DNA of 37,000 nucleotides from an uncultured Flavobacteriales bacterium (GTDB taxonomy: Bacteria; Bacteroidota; Bacteroidia; Flavobacteriales; UBA7312): NCBI GenBank assembly GCA_913048435.1, contig CAJWWC010000012.1, positions 1 to 37,000 on the forward strand. The letters are read 5' to 3'. A model generated the notes under the pieces. That model did no database searches, had not been told where the DNA came from, and worked only from the letters and a program-made list of their open reading frames with translations. Below are positions 1-6,970 of this stretch, piece after piece; position 1 is the first letter of the stretch; each line of letters begins with the position of its first letter. A program made the position numbers and the translations under genes.

Positions 1-54
1 AACCCGTGACCTCTTCCTTACCAAGGAAACGCTCTACCCCTGAGCTACATCGGC
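1..54 (-). tRNA. tRNA-Thr (anticodon GGT), 3' end cut off by window edge
   Basis: Read on the minus strand, the acceptor 5' half GCCGATG begins at 54. It is followed by the D-arm and an anticodon stem TTTCC/GGAAG (one T-G wobble) closing the loop TTGGTAA, which gives anticodon GGT at 22-20. The T-arm and 3' acceptor lie beyond position 1. It is the last of four tRNAs in the order Thr-Tyr-Gly-Thr, the order that precedes the EF-Tu gene in many bacteria (E. coli thrU-tyrU-glyT-thrT-tufB). A tuf gene is therefore expected just outside the window. Confidence 0.93.
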
Positions 55-64
55 TTAGAAGAAG

Positions 65-138
65 AGCGGGAGACGGGATTCGAACCCGCGACCCTCAGCT
101 TGGAAGGCTGATGCTCTGGCCAACTGAGCTACTCCCGC
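65..138 (-). tRNA. tRNA-Gly (anticodon TCC)
   Basis: Minus-strand cloverleaf with acceptor GCGGGAG/CTCCCGC, anticodon stem TCAGC/GCTGA, loop CTTCCAA (anticodon TCC) and the T-loop GGTTCGAATCC. The discriminator base is T and no CCA is encoded (CTT follows), so the end must be added by tRNA nucleotidyltransferase. It is separated from the Tyr and Thr tRNAs by only about 10 bases, which fits one polycistronic tRNA precursor. Confidence 0.96.
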
Positions 139-149
139 GTTTAATTGTG

Positions 150-231
150 TGGGGAGAGCAGGATTCGAACCTACGAAGGCTAAGCCAACAGATTTACAGT
201 CTGTCCTCGTTGACCGCTTGAGTATCTCCCC
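150..231 (-). tRNA. tRNA-Tyr (anticodon GTA), long variable arm
   Basis: Minus-strand acceptor GGGGAGA/TCTCCCC, anticodon stem ACAGA/TCTGT and loop CTGTAAA, giving anticodon GTA. The extra arm between anticodon and T-arms is long (class II), as expected for bacterial tRNA-Tyr, and makes the gene 82 bases. No CCA is encoded. It is the second gene of the four-tRNA cluster. Confidence 0.96.
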
Positions 232-262
232 AGAACCACCTAGCTCTTTTAACCAAGAACTG

Positions 263-336
263 AGCCGCTAGAGGGACTCGAACCCACGACCTGCTGATTA
301 CAAATCAGCTGCTCTAGCCAGCTGAGCTATAGCGGC
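263..336 (-). tRNA. tRNA-Thr (anticodon TGT), first of the cluster
   Basis: Minus-strand acceptor GCCGCTA/TAGCGGC, D-arm AGCTCAGCTGGC, anticodon stem GCTGA/TCAGC and loop TTTGTAA, giving anticodon TGT. No CCA is encoded. It is the promoter-proximal tRNA: a consensus Bacteroidota promoter lies about 45-75 bases upstream, with a terminator-like hairpin in between. Confidence 0.96.
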
Positions 337-349
337 AATATCATTAAAT

Positions 350-378
350 AAAAAAACAACCCCTCTTGAAAAAGGGTT
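350..378 (-). promoter_or_regulatory. Terminator-like leader hairpin of the tRNA transcript
   Basis: On the minus strand AACCC (378-374) pairs with GGGTT (362-358). The stem continues inward through U-G, U-A, U-G and U-A pairs to a UCA loop, making about nine base pairs. G and seven consecutive T follow (356-350). This is the form of an intrinsic terminator, but it starts within a few bases of the predicted transcription start and before the first tRNA. It may end read-through from the xerC side, act as an attenuator, or protect the 5' end. Confidence 0.6.
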
Positions 379-380
379 TG

Positions 381-411
381 CAAATGTATTAAAGTTTTTG
401 TTTCACACAAA
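381..411 (-). promoter_or_regulatory. Bacteroidota promoter for the tRNA (and likely tuf) operon
   Basis: The minus strand reads TTTG (411-408), 19 bases, then TACATTTG (388-381). This is a full match to the Bacteroidota housekeeping promoter (-33 TTTG/TTG and -7 TAnnTTTG). The start of transcription is inferred near 376-378. The rest of the gap between the tRNAs and xerC (412-607) is very A/T-rich, with long T runs, and holds no credible gene. Confidence 0.8.
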
Positions 412-607
412 TAAGAAATACTGTTTTTTTTTAATGTCTTTATTTAGTAAAAGATTTTGTGACTAATTTATTTTTCTTTTTTAGCTTGTTTTTTTATACA
501 AAGTCACCAAAATTTAAAATATTTTATTTTTTTTTTTAATCTATTGGTAACTTTTAGCTGTGTTTGGGATAGATGAAAAAATACAGATTTATGTAATTGT
601 GATGTTT

Positions 608-1489
608 TTATGCTCTTGGATGAGATCTATTGAATACTTTTTTCAGCTGCTCAATGGAATTATGTGTATATACTTCAGTTGCTGATAAACTAGCATGGCC
701 CAATAATTCTTTAATTACATTTAAATCAGCTCCATTGTTTAACATGTGAGTAGCAAATGTATGTCTCAAAATATGAGGACTTTTCTTTTCTAAAGTTGTG
801 ACGCGATTTAAAATATCGTTTACTTTTCTGTAAACCATACTTGGATTTAATTTTTTACCTAAGTCAGTAACTAATAAATATGAATGATTTATTTGTAAAT
901 GTTTGGCTCTAAATACTAAATAGTTATCTAGTGATTTTTGTAACTCTTTTGTTAATGGAATGAATCTTTCTTTATTTCTTTTACCTAAAACTTTTATTAC
1001 ACCCTTGCTAACATCAAAGTCATTAATTTTAATGTTAATGAGCTCGGATAACCTCATTCCAGTTGAATAAAAAATTTCTACAATTAATTTATCTCTAAAT
1101 CCTGAAAAATTTTTTTTGAATTTAATATTATCTAAAATTCTATTCATATCCTCCAATCCAACAAATTGAGGTATTTTTTTTGTAGTTTTTGAAGAAGTTA
1201 TTTTTAGTGTTGGGTTTTGTGTTATTTCACCAATTTTGACAAGAAATTTAAAAAAGGACTTAAGTGTGGTGATTTTACGATTAACTGTTCTTGAGGAATT
1301 TCCTTTTTTTATCTCATTAACTAACCAACTTCTAGTCATGTTTTGATCAGTTTTTTCTATTGAAATATCATAAGTGTTTTTCAAAAACGATTCAAATAAT
1401 TTGAGATCAGTTTGGTATGATTTTATTGTGTTGTAAGAGTAGCGTTTCTCTAGAGATAAATAATCAAGGAAACTTTGGATTTGACACAT
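608..1489 (-). CDS. xerC: Tyrosine recombinase, chromosomal XerC/XerD type
   Basis: This 293-residue tyrosine recombinase cuts and rejoins DNA at dif-like sites to resolve chromosome dimers together with a partner Xer protein. The N-terminal SAM-like DNA-binding domain covers about residues 1-85 and the catalytic domain about 110-290. The full catalytic set is visible: R146 (in STGMRLSEL), K170, H239 and R242 (HILRHTFATHM), H265 (LLGHAS) and Y274 (TEVYTH). The length is normal for XerC/D. It lies directly downstream of rpsU on the same strand and is probably co-transcribed with it. This rpsU-xer-tRNA-tuf neighbourhood is, from memory, typical of Bacteroidota, so it is a housekeeping Xer rather than a phage integrase despite the nearby tRNAs. 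XerC versus XerD cannot be settled from sequence alone. Confidence 0.9.
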   Translation of the reverse strand: MCQIQSFLDYLSLEKRYSYNTIKSYQTDLKLFESFLKNTYDISIEKTDQNMTRSWLVNEIKKGNSSRTVNRKITTLKSFFKFLVKIGEITQNPTLKITSSKTTKKIPQFVGLEDMNRILDNIKFKKNFSGFRDKLIVEIFYSTGMRLSELINIKINDFDVSKGVIKVLGKRNKERFIPLTKELQKSLDNYLVFRAKHLQINHSYLLVTDLGKKLNPSMVYRKVNDILNRVTTLEKKSPHILRHTFATHMLNNGADLNVIKELLGHASLSATEVYTHNSIEQLKKVFNRSHPRA

Positions 1490-1555
1490 AACTTTGAAAC
1501 TTTTTAGCTAATTGTACTAAAAATTAAAATATCCTGGGTTGATGAAATCAATAAG

Positions 1556-1747
1556 TTAATCTTCTTCTCTCAATAAAGTTTCTTTGTAGGCAGCTTTAAT
1601 TTTTTGATTACGTAATTCAACAGATTTCTTGGTAAATTCACGACGGGCTCTTAACTCTTTCATTTTACCGGTCATATTAAACTTCTTCTTAAATTTCTTA
1701 AGCGCTCTATCAATAGATTCTCCGTCTTTCACTGGAATTATAATCAT
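1556..1747 (-). CDS. rpsU: 30S ribosomal protein bS21
   Basis: This 63-residue, strongly basic protein has the bS21 pattern: MIIIPVKDGESIDRALKKFK followed by the RARREFTKKS helix. It belongs to the small ribosomal subunit near the 3' end of 16S rRNA. In Flavobacterium ribosomes bS21 helps bury the anti-Shine-Dalgarno sequence, and Tyr54 is the contact I recall; here residue 54 is indeed Tyr (KAAYKET). The start codon follows a short leader of roughly 14 bases after the promoter's -7 box, and that leader contains no AGGAGG-like sequence. This is notable because rpsU of Flavobacterium is reported to keep a strong Shine-Dalgarno used for autoregulation. xerC follows 66 bases downstream. Confidence 0.95.
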   Translation of the reverse strand: MIIIPVKDGESIDRALKKFKKKFNMTGKMKELRARREFTKKSVELRNQKIKAAYKETLLREED

Positions 1748-1766
1748 AATCTAATTTTTGAAAGTG

Positions 1767-1796
1767 CAAATATACAAATATCTACTTTACTTACAA
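1767..1796 (-). promoter_or_regulatory. Promoter of rpsU-xerC
   Basis: The minus strand has TTG (1796-1794), a 19-base spacer and TATATTTG (1774-1767), a full match to the -33/-7 Bacteroidota promoter. It sits in the 53-base gap between the end of the acyl-CoA dehydrogenase gene and rpsU, so rpsU-xerC form their own transcription unit. Confidence 0.75.
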
Positions 1797-1800
1797 CCAG

Positions 1801-2940
1801 TTACTTTAAAATTTGTTTAGCAATAACTATTTTTTGAATTTCGGAGGTTCCTTCTCCAATAGTACATAACTTTGAATCACGATAAAATCGTTCTACAGGA
1901 AAATCTTTTGTATATCCATAACCTCCTAATATCTGAACTGCATCTGTGGATATCTTTACGGCCATTTCTGAAGAATAATATTTGGCCATAGCTCCCTCAA
2001 GAGTTACTTTTTGATTTGTATTTTTTTTGTCAACTGCTTTATAAAGTAATAACTCAGAAGCCTGTATTTCAGTAGCCATATCAGCAAGTTTAAAAGCAAT
2101 TGCCTGATGCTCTGCAATTGGTTTCCCAAACTGAACTCTCTCTTTTGAATATTTTAATGCTGCCTCGTAAGCCCCTTTTGCAATACCCAGTGATAATGCA
2201 GCAATAGAAATTCTACCTCCATCAAGAACTTTCATTGCTTGTTTAAAACCATCTCCAACATTTCCTAATAGATTAGCTTGGGGAACTTTACAATTATCAA
2301 AAATTAATTCTGCTGTTTCTGAAGCACGCATTCCTAATTTATCTTCTTTTTTTCCTGAACTTAATCCTATTGTTCCTTTTTCTACGATAAAAGCTGACAT
2401 ACATTTAGAATCTTTTTTCTCACCGGTTCTAACAATAACGACTGATACATCTCCACTGATTGCATGCGTTATAAAGTTTTTAGCACCATTCAATACCCAA
2501 TAATCACCATCTTTGACAGCTGTTGTGGACATGCCTGCGGAATCAGATCCAGTATTGTGTTCAGTTAAACCCCATGCCCCTAAATATTCTCCAGAAGACA
2601 ATTTTGGTAAAAACTTTTTCTTTTGTTCTTCATTGCCAAATTGCAATATATGTCCTGTACAAAGTGAATTGTGAGCAGCCATAGATAATCCAATAGATGG
2701 GTCAACTTTTGCTAGTTCTTGTATTGCCGTAACATATTCAGAATATCCAAAACCAGAACCACCATATTCATTAGGCACTAGTACTCCCATCAATCCCAAT
2801 TCTCCAAGTTGTTTAAATATTTTAATTGGGAAAACTTGATTATCGTCCCATTCTTTGATTTTCGGAAGAATTTCTTTGACTGAAAAAGAACGAATCATTT
2901 CTGAAATCAGCTTTTGATTCTCATTATAATTAAAATCCAT
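1801..2940 (-). CDS. Acyl-CoA dehydrogenase, short-chain/butyryl-CoA type
   Basis: This FAD-dependent enzyme (379 residues, the usual length) catalyses the first step of fatty-acid or branched-chain acyl-CoA beta-oxidation: alpha-beta dehydrogenation of acyl-CoA with electrons passed to ETF. The N-terminal helical domain covers about 1-115. The family signature GLTEHNTGSD is at 124-133, next to the flavin-binding middle beta-domain. The C-terminal helical domain carries the catalytic base E363 in IGEGTSEIQ, the position used by short/medium-chain enzymes. EYGGSGFGYSEY (58-69) and RVQFGKPIAEHQ are also typical. Substrate chain length cannot be fixed. It starts one base after the stop codon of apt, so the two genes are probably co-transcribed although their pathways are unrelated. 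Confidence 0.92.
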   Translation of the reverse strand: MDFNYNENQKLISEMIRSFSVKEILPKIKEWDDNQVFPIKIFKQLGELGLMGVLVPNEYGGSGFGYSEYVTAIQELAKVDPSIGLSMAAHNSLCTGHILQFGNEEQKKKFLPKLSSGEYLGAWGLTEHNTGSDSAGMSTTAVKDGDYWVLNGAKNFITHAISGDVSVVIVRTGEKKDSKCMSAFIVEKGTIGLSSGKKEDKLGMRASETAELIFDNCKVPQANLLGNVGDGFKQAMKVLDGGRISIAALSLGIAKGAYEAALKYSKERVQFGKPIAEHQAIAFKLADMATEIQASELLLYKAVDKKNTNQKVTLEGAMAKYYSSEMAVKISTDAVQILGGYGYTKDFPVERFYRDSKLCTIGEGTSEIQKIVIAKQILK

Positions 2941-2941
2941 A

Positions 2942-3469
2942 CTAATATTTGATTAATGATTTTATAGATGTTGAATGATTTGATAAATAAGTTCTTGCCT
3001 TAAATGAGGACAACTCAACAAGAAATAAAAATGATATGACATTTCCTCCCAATCGCTTAACTAAATTTGAAGCTGCTAGAGCTGTTCCTCCAGTTGCTAA
3101 TATATCATCATGAATAACAATATTCCAACCTTCTTTAATTGCGTCAGTATGTATTTCCACTTTAGCTGTTCCGTATTCAAGTGCATATTCTTCAATGATC
3201 GTCTCAAAAGGAAGCTTGCCGGCCTTTCTTATTGGAACAAATGGTACTTTTAATGCGTTTGCTATTAACATTCCAAATAAAAAACCTCTGCTTTCAACTC
3301 CAACAATAGCATCTATTTTCTTACCGTTCAGAAATTCTACAAATGAACTCACAACAATATTTGAAAGCTCATAATTTGATAAAATCGGAGTAATGTCTTT
3401 GAAAGAAATACCTTTTTTTGGAAAATCTTTTACTTCTCTAATATATTTTGACAACAAAGTTGTATTCAT
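2942..3469 (-). CDS. apt: Adenine phosphoribosyltransferase
   Basis: This cytosolic purine-salvage enzyme makes AMP from adenine and PRPP. The 175-residue protein shows the APRT pattern: FPKKGISFKDITPIL at the N-terminus, GVESRGFLFG (57-66), the flexible loop RKAGKLPFE (81-89), and the PRPP-binding motif VIHDDILATGGTA (118-130), in which the two acidic residues hold the ribose hydroxyls. It is the first gene of an apt-acyl-CoA dehydrogenase unit with a one-base gap. Upstream I see only a weak -7-like TATATTTA some 15 bases before the start codon, without a clear -33 TTG, so its promoter is uncertain. Confidence 0.95.
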   Translation of the reverse strand: MNTTLLSKYIREVKDFPKKGISFKDITPILSNYELSNIVVSSFVEFLNGKKIDAIVGVESRGFLFGMLIANALKVPFVPIRKAGKLPFETIIEEYALEYGTAKVEIHTDAIKEGWNIVIHDDILATGGTALAASNLVKRLGGNVISFLFLVELSSFKARTYLSNHSTSIKSLIKY

Positions 3470-3815
3470 AGAAAATAAATATAGTACAATTTACGGAATT
3501 TAAAGTAGCCTTTGGAAAGTATTTTTTATAAAATCACATGTTGATTATTACAAACCATTATGAATTAATATTAAATAAGATTGATTAAAATTAAACTGAA
3601 TTTTATGTAACTTTTTCGTGAAATTGAGAACATAATTTTTATTGAGTTATTTAATTTTACAATAAAAATTAAAAGCCTAATTAGTACATTTAATAACAAC
3701 CAAAAATTACACAGAATTTTTGGACAGCTATTACCTTTTTTAAAAAATCTAATTTAAGCTCAAAATTCTAAAAACTATAATATCAAAATGGTAAAATTGT
3801 TTACTTCAGAGTTCT
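3470..3815. other. 346-base intergenic spacer, no gene seen
   Basis: The spacer separates apt from the end of the symporter gene. It is very A/T-rich on both strands with stop codons in all frames. I find no tRNA, no credible small ORF, no hairpin with U-tract for the symporter transcript, and no full TTG/TAnnTTTG pair. It contains a short TTTTTTAAAAAA palindrome near 3736-3747, which is likely just composition. A small RNA cannot be excluded by eye. Confidence 0.5.
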
Positions 3816-5327
3816 TTATTTTATTTTTTTTATTGCTCCACTTTTTACTTTATTTAAGTATTCTTTTAAATCTATTTTGACCTCACCTGAAAGAATCAAT
3901 AATCCCAGTATGTTTGGAAACGCCATGGCTAAAATCATCATATCAGAAAAATCCAGTACTGCACCTAATTTAACGGATGAGCCAACTATAATAAAAATTA
4001 AAAATATAAACTTGTAAACTAGTTCTGATTTTTTTGAGGAACCAAATAAATATGTCCATGATTTTAACCCATAATAAGACCATGAAATCATAGTTGAAAA
4101 TGCAAATAGGAAAATAGCAACAACCAAAACATATGGGAACCATGATATCACGCTCTCAAAAGCTTGTGAAGTGAGTTGGGCGCCTTCAACTCCCTGAACT
4201 CCTGACATTCCAGTTACTATAATCACCAAGGCTGTCATTGTACAAATAACTACTGTGTCAATAAACGGCTCAAGTAAAGATACAATCCCTTCACTAACTG
4301 GCTCATTTGTTTTAGTAGCAGAGTGAGCAATTGAGGCAGAACCAACTCCTGCTTCATTTGAAAAGGCTGCTCTTCTAAATCCTTGTATTATAACACCCAC
4401 AAAACCACCAAAAGCTGCACTTGGAGCAAAAGCTCCTTGAAATATCATAGTAAAAGCATCACCGATTTCAGAAAAATTAACAACTAAAATAATTATTGCT
4501 GCTAGCACGTAAAGTACTGCCATAAGCGGCACTATTTTCTCCGTAACCCTAGCTATACTTTTAATACCTCCAATTATTACTACACCAACTAGAATCGCTA
4601 ACAAAAAACCGAACATTGGACCATTTCCTGAAAGTACTGGAAATTGTCCTGATAACTGAGCATATGCCTGATTGGCTTGAAACATATTACCACCACCAAA
4701 AGAACCTCCAATACAAAGTATAGCAAACAATACTGCTAATGCTTTACCAATTTTGCCTAAACCATATCTAGCTAGACCATTCTTGAGATAATACATAGGA
4801 CCTCCTGATACTTCGCCCTTCTCATTAACAACTCTATATTTTACACCAAGGGTACACTCAACAAATTTTGAAGACATTCCTAGCAATCCAGCTATAATCA
4901 TCCAGAAAGTTGCACCTGGACCACCAACAGTAATTGCAACTGCAACTCCAGCAATATTTCCTAAACCCACTGTTGCAGATAAAGCTGTTGCTAACGCTTG
5001 AAAATGCGAAACTTCACCCTCATCATTTGGGTCATCATATTTACCACGAACTAAATCTAAAGAATGCTTAAATGCTCTGAAATTGATAAAATTCATCTTT
5101 AAAGTAAAAAATAATGCGCCAAAAACTAACCAAACTACAACGATAGGAATTGAAGTACCAATGTCAAAACCAAGAGCTGCGACAGGATCCCAAAATATAA
5201 ACTTGGCGATAACATTTACTATTGGCACGAAGAAATCGTTAATTCTATCGCCAAGGTTTTTAGATTCTTGAGCAAAAGCTGAGTTAGTAGTAAGTGTTAA
5301 TGTTAAGAGAAATATAATATGCTTCAT
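3816..5327 (-). CDS. alsT: Alanine/glycine:cation symporter (AGCS family)
   Basis: This inner-membrane carrier of about 500 residues takes up alanine or glycine with Na+ (or H+). The AGCS hallmark [19 protein letters not shown] is at 121-139, followed by [17 protein letters not shown]. Later hydrophobic segments include [15 protein letters not shown] and [19 protein letters not shown], which is another AGCS signature, and about ten or eleven transmembrane helices can be traced. The start [20 protein letters not shown] looks like a cleavable signal peptide placed before the first canonical helix, an extra N-terminal element worth noting. It lies 20 bases after the RfbD-like gene on the same strand and is probably read from the same transcript. 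The substrate is inferred from the family only. Confidence 0.92.
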   Translation of the reverse strand: MKHIIFLLTLTLTTNSAFAQESKNLGDRINDFFVPIVNVIAKFIFWDPVAALGFDIGTSIPIVVVWLVFGALFFTLKMNFINFRAFKHSLDLVRGKYDDPNDEGEVSHFQALATALSATVGLGNIAGVAVAITVGGPGATFWMIIAGLLGMSSKFVECTLGVKYRVVNEKGEVSGGPMYYLKNGLARYGLGKIGKALAVLFAILCIGGSFGGGNMFQANQAYAQLSGQFPVLSGNGPMFGFLLAILVGVVIIGGIKSIARVTEKIVPLMAVLYVLAAIIILVVNFSEIGDAFTMIFQGAFAPSAAFGGFVGVIIQGFRRAAFSNEAGVGSASIAHSATKTNEPVSEGIVSLLEPFIDTVVICTMTALVIIVTGMSGVQGVEGAQLTSQAFESVISWFPYVLVVAIFLFAFSTMISWSYYGLKSWTYLFGSSKKSELVYKFIFLIFIIVGSSVKLGAVLDFSDMMILAMAFPNILGLLILSGEVKIDLKEYLNKVKSGAIKKIK

Positions 5328-5347
5328 GTCTAATCAAATTGATATTA

Positions 5348-6244
5348 TTAATTAATTTGTTTTTCTAATAAGGTCAAACCTTCCTCAAAAGAATGAGGCC
5401 TGTAACCCAATTCTTTTATGCTTTTATCTAAAATAAATCCTGTTTTTGGAGGGCGTTTTGCTTTCTGATTCAAAGTGGCTGAAGATATTTTGTTTACAAG
5501 AGTTTTATCACACTTGTAAAAGTTCGCCATTCGCACCACCATTTCATAAATACTCATTATGTCTTTTCCAGAGGCATTGTATATGCCGGTGGCTTTTTTT
5601 TCAATAACTAAATTACACACTTGTGCTAAATCTTCTGCTAAAGTTGGGGAACGAAATTGGTCGTCAATTATATTTAAATTTTGTCCCTCTTTTAGTGCTT
5701 TTCTTCCCCACAAAACAATATTATTTCTTTGTAAATTTTCAGCAGTGCCGTATAAAATTATAGTTCTTAGAATAGCCCACTTACAATTGGATTTTTGTAA
5801 AACTTGCTCTGACTTTAATTTTGATAATCCATAATAACTCAGGGGATTTGCGTGATCATTTTCTTTATATGGTCCGTTTTCACCATCAAAAATGAAGTCT
5901 GAAGAAATATGTATTAGATGTGAGTTAAATTTCTCGCATATTTTTGACAAATAATTTACGGCAGTTACATTTATCTTATCACATAATATTTTATGATCTT
6001 CACATCCATCTACATCGGTCATTGCAGCTGTGTTTATTACAAATTGAGGCTTATATTTTTTAAATATTACTAATACATTATTTTCCTCTGTAATATCTAA
6101 ACTTTGATAAATAAAATCAGATTGATCAGAAATTAAACAAGAACCTAACGACGTTGCCACAACTAGATTCTGTTGTTTAAGTAGGTGAACAAGTTTTTGA
6201 CCCAACAAGCCATTGCTTCCTGTTATTAAAATCGTTTTACTCAT
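5348..6244 (-). CDS. RfbD-like dTDP-4-dehydrorhamnose reductase / SDR family sugar reductase
   Basis: Extended short-chain dehydrogenase of 298 residues. The N-terminal Rossmann motif is ITGSNGLLGQ (G9, G12, G15), the serine is in HISSDFIFDG (about S115), and the catalytic YxxxK is Y138-K142 in SYYGLSKLK. The RfbD/MAT2B pattern is clear: NTAAMTDVDGCE near 71-82, where RfbD proteins place their substrate loop, then GPYKEND and NPLSYYG. RfbD reduces dTDP-4-keto-L-rhamnose to dTDP-L-rhamnose, but no rfbA, rfbB or rfbC is in the window, so the true substrate is open. It overlaps the upstream 55-residue PspC gene by four bases (ATGA), which suggests translational coupling, and the symporter gene follows. 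Confidence 0.85.
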   Translation of the reverse strand: MSKTILITGSNGLLGQKLVHLLKQQNLVVATSLGSCLISDQSDFIYQSLDITEENNVLVIFKKYKPQFVINTAAMTDVDGCEDHKILCDKINVTAVNYLSKICEKFNSHLIHISSDFIFDGENGPYKENDHANPLSYYGLSKLKSEQVLQKSNCKWAILRTIILYGTAENLQRNNIVLWGRKALKEGQNLNIIDDQFRSPTLAEDLAQVCNLVIEKKATGIYNASGKDIMSIYEMVVRMANFYKCDKTLVNKISSATLNQKAKRPPKTGFILDKSIKELGYRPHSFEEGLTLLEKQIN

Positions 6245-6408
6245 TTTGTATCTTTTGGCTTCAATAAAAATAAAATTATATAAATTAAAATAGGTGAGCC
6301 TAAACCAAGAACAGCGGTAACTATAAACAAAATTCGTATTCCTAGGACATCAAGATCAAACTTTTCTGATAACCAAGAACAAACTCCTAGTATTTTTTTT
6401 TGACTCAT
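6241..6408 (-). CDS. Small PspC-domain membrane protein (55 residues)
   Basis: A short gene reading MSQKKILGVCSWLSEKFDLD, then VLGIRILFIVTAVLGLGSP, then a hydrophobic helix ILIYIILFLL and the tail KPKDTK. This is a single complete PspC domain: the KKILGVCSWL start, the D-xx-xLGIRILFIV segment and a final transmembrane helix. PspC family proteins are inner-membrane components linked to envelope stress, but the role of stand-alone domains in Bacteroidota is not established. Its TGA stop overlaps the ATG of the RfbD-like gene (ATGA), which supports the reading frame and implies coupled translation. A second PspC-like gene lies 83 bases upstream on the same strand. Its small size means automated callers could drop it. 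Confidence 0.85.
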   Translation of the reverse strand: MSQKKILGVCSWLSEKFDLDVLGIRILFIVTAVLGLGSPILIYIILFLLKPKDTK

Positions 6409-6491
6409 GAATTCTTTAGTTAATTATTGAACATTTAAATTTGTAACCAAAACAATAAATAAATAAATCTAAATTTTAAAACTTACATTAA

Positions 6492-6710
6492 TTATAAATC
6501 AAATACGCTAGGTCTTTTTTGATATTTAAAATGATTTCTAACCCTCAAAATAAAAACCATACTTAAATAGATCAGCGGAATACCAAAATTTACAAAAGAT
6601 AAGTAAATAAAAAATAAGCGGATAAAAGAAGGTTTCAGTCCTAACTTACTTGCCCACCATGCACTTACACCAAAAAATTGTTTTTCAAAAAAATTAACTA
6701 TATTTTTCAT
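6492..6710 (-). CDS. PspC-like small membrane protein (72 residues)
   Basis: The 72-residue form starts at the internal Met (MKNIVNFFEKQFFGVSAWWA). Two upstream Met codons, at 6749 and 6734, would add 13 and 8 residues of unlikely sequence, so I prefer 6710. It has a PspC-like core FGVSAWWASKLGLKPSFIRL, one hydrophobic hairpin region (FFIYLSFVNFGIPLIYLSMVFIL), and ends in the basic KYQKRPSVFDL. I recall a family of similar about 70-residue Flavobacteria proteins ending in a SVFDL-like tail and annotated as PspC family. Function unknown; a structural or stress role at the inner membrane is inference. It is the first gene of the run leading to the 55-residue PspC protein, the RfbD-like reductase and the symporter. 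Confidence 0.75.
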   Translation of the reverse strand: MKNIVNFFEKQFFGVSAWWASKLGLKPSFIRLFFIYLSFVNFGIPLIYLSMVFILRVRNHFKYQKRPSVFDL

Positions 6711-6909
6711 CAAGTAAGTAATATGTTGCTGCATTCGCAATTTAAACATTTTTAGTTTAACAAAAATTTTAGATTATTTGCAACAATGAATTCAGTCTGT
6801 CTTGGATAATTATACAAAATATAATTTTGGTTATTAATTAATAAAAGTAATATCATTTTAGGTTTAGAATCAAAAATAAACTATCAAAGACAATACACCT
6901 AATCAATTT

Positions 6910-6941
6910 ATTACTTTAAAGAAACTGTAAATTAAAGTAAT
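6910..6941. repeat. Inverted repeat downstream of the DUF4249 gene
   Basis: ATTACTTTAA (6910-6919) and its exact complement TTAAAGTAAT (6932-6941) flank a 12-base loop. The same ATTACTTTA word recurs inside the end of the DUF4249 gene (6984-6992), so two alternative hairpins can form in that transcript. No U-tract follows directly, so it is not a classical terminator. It may simply reflect A/T richness. Confidence 0.4.
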
Positions 6942-6970
6942 TAATTATAATTCAGTAAAAATTGAAAATG

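Noticed and set aside
6-221. Open frame across the tRNA genes on the plus strand
   Set aside because: It is antisense to three well-formed tRNAs and codes no recognisable protein.
263-1489. tRNA cluster plus tyrosine recombinase as an integrated element with attachment site
   Set aside because: The recombinase has the length and neighbours (rpsU) of chromosomal Xer. No direct repeat of a tRNA end and no cargo genes are seen.
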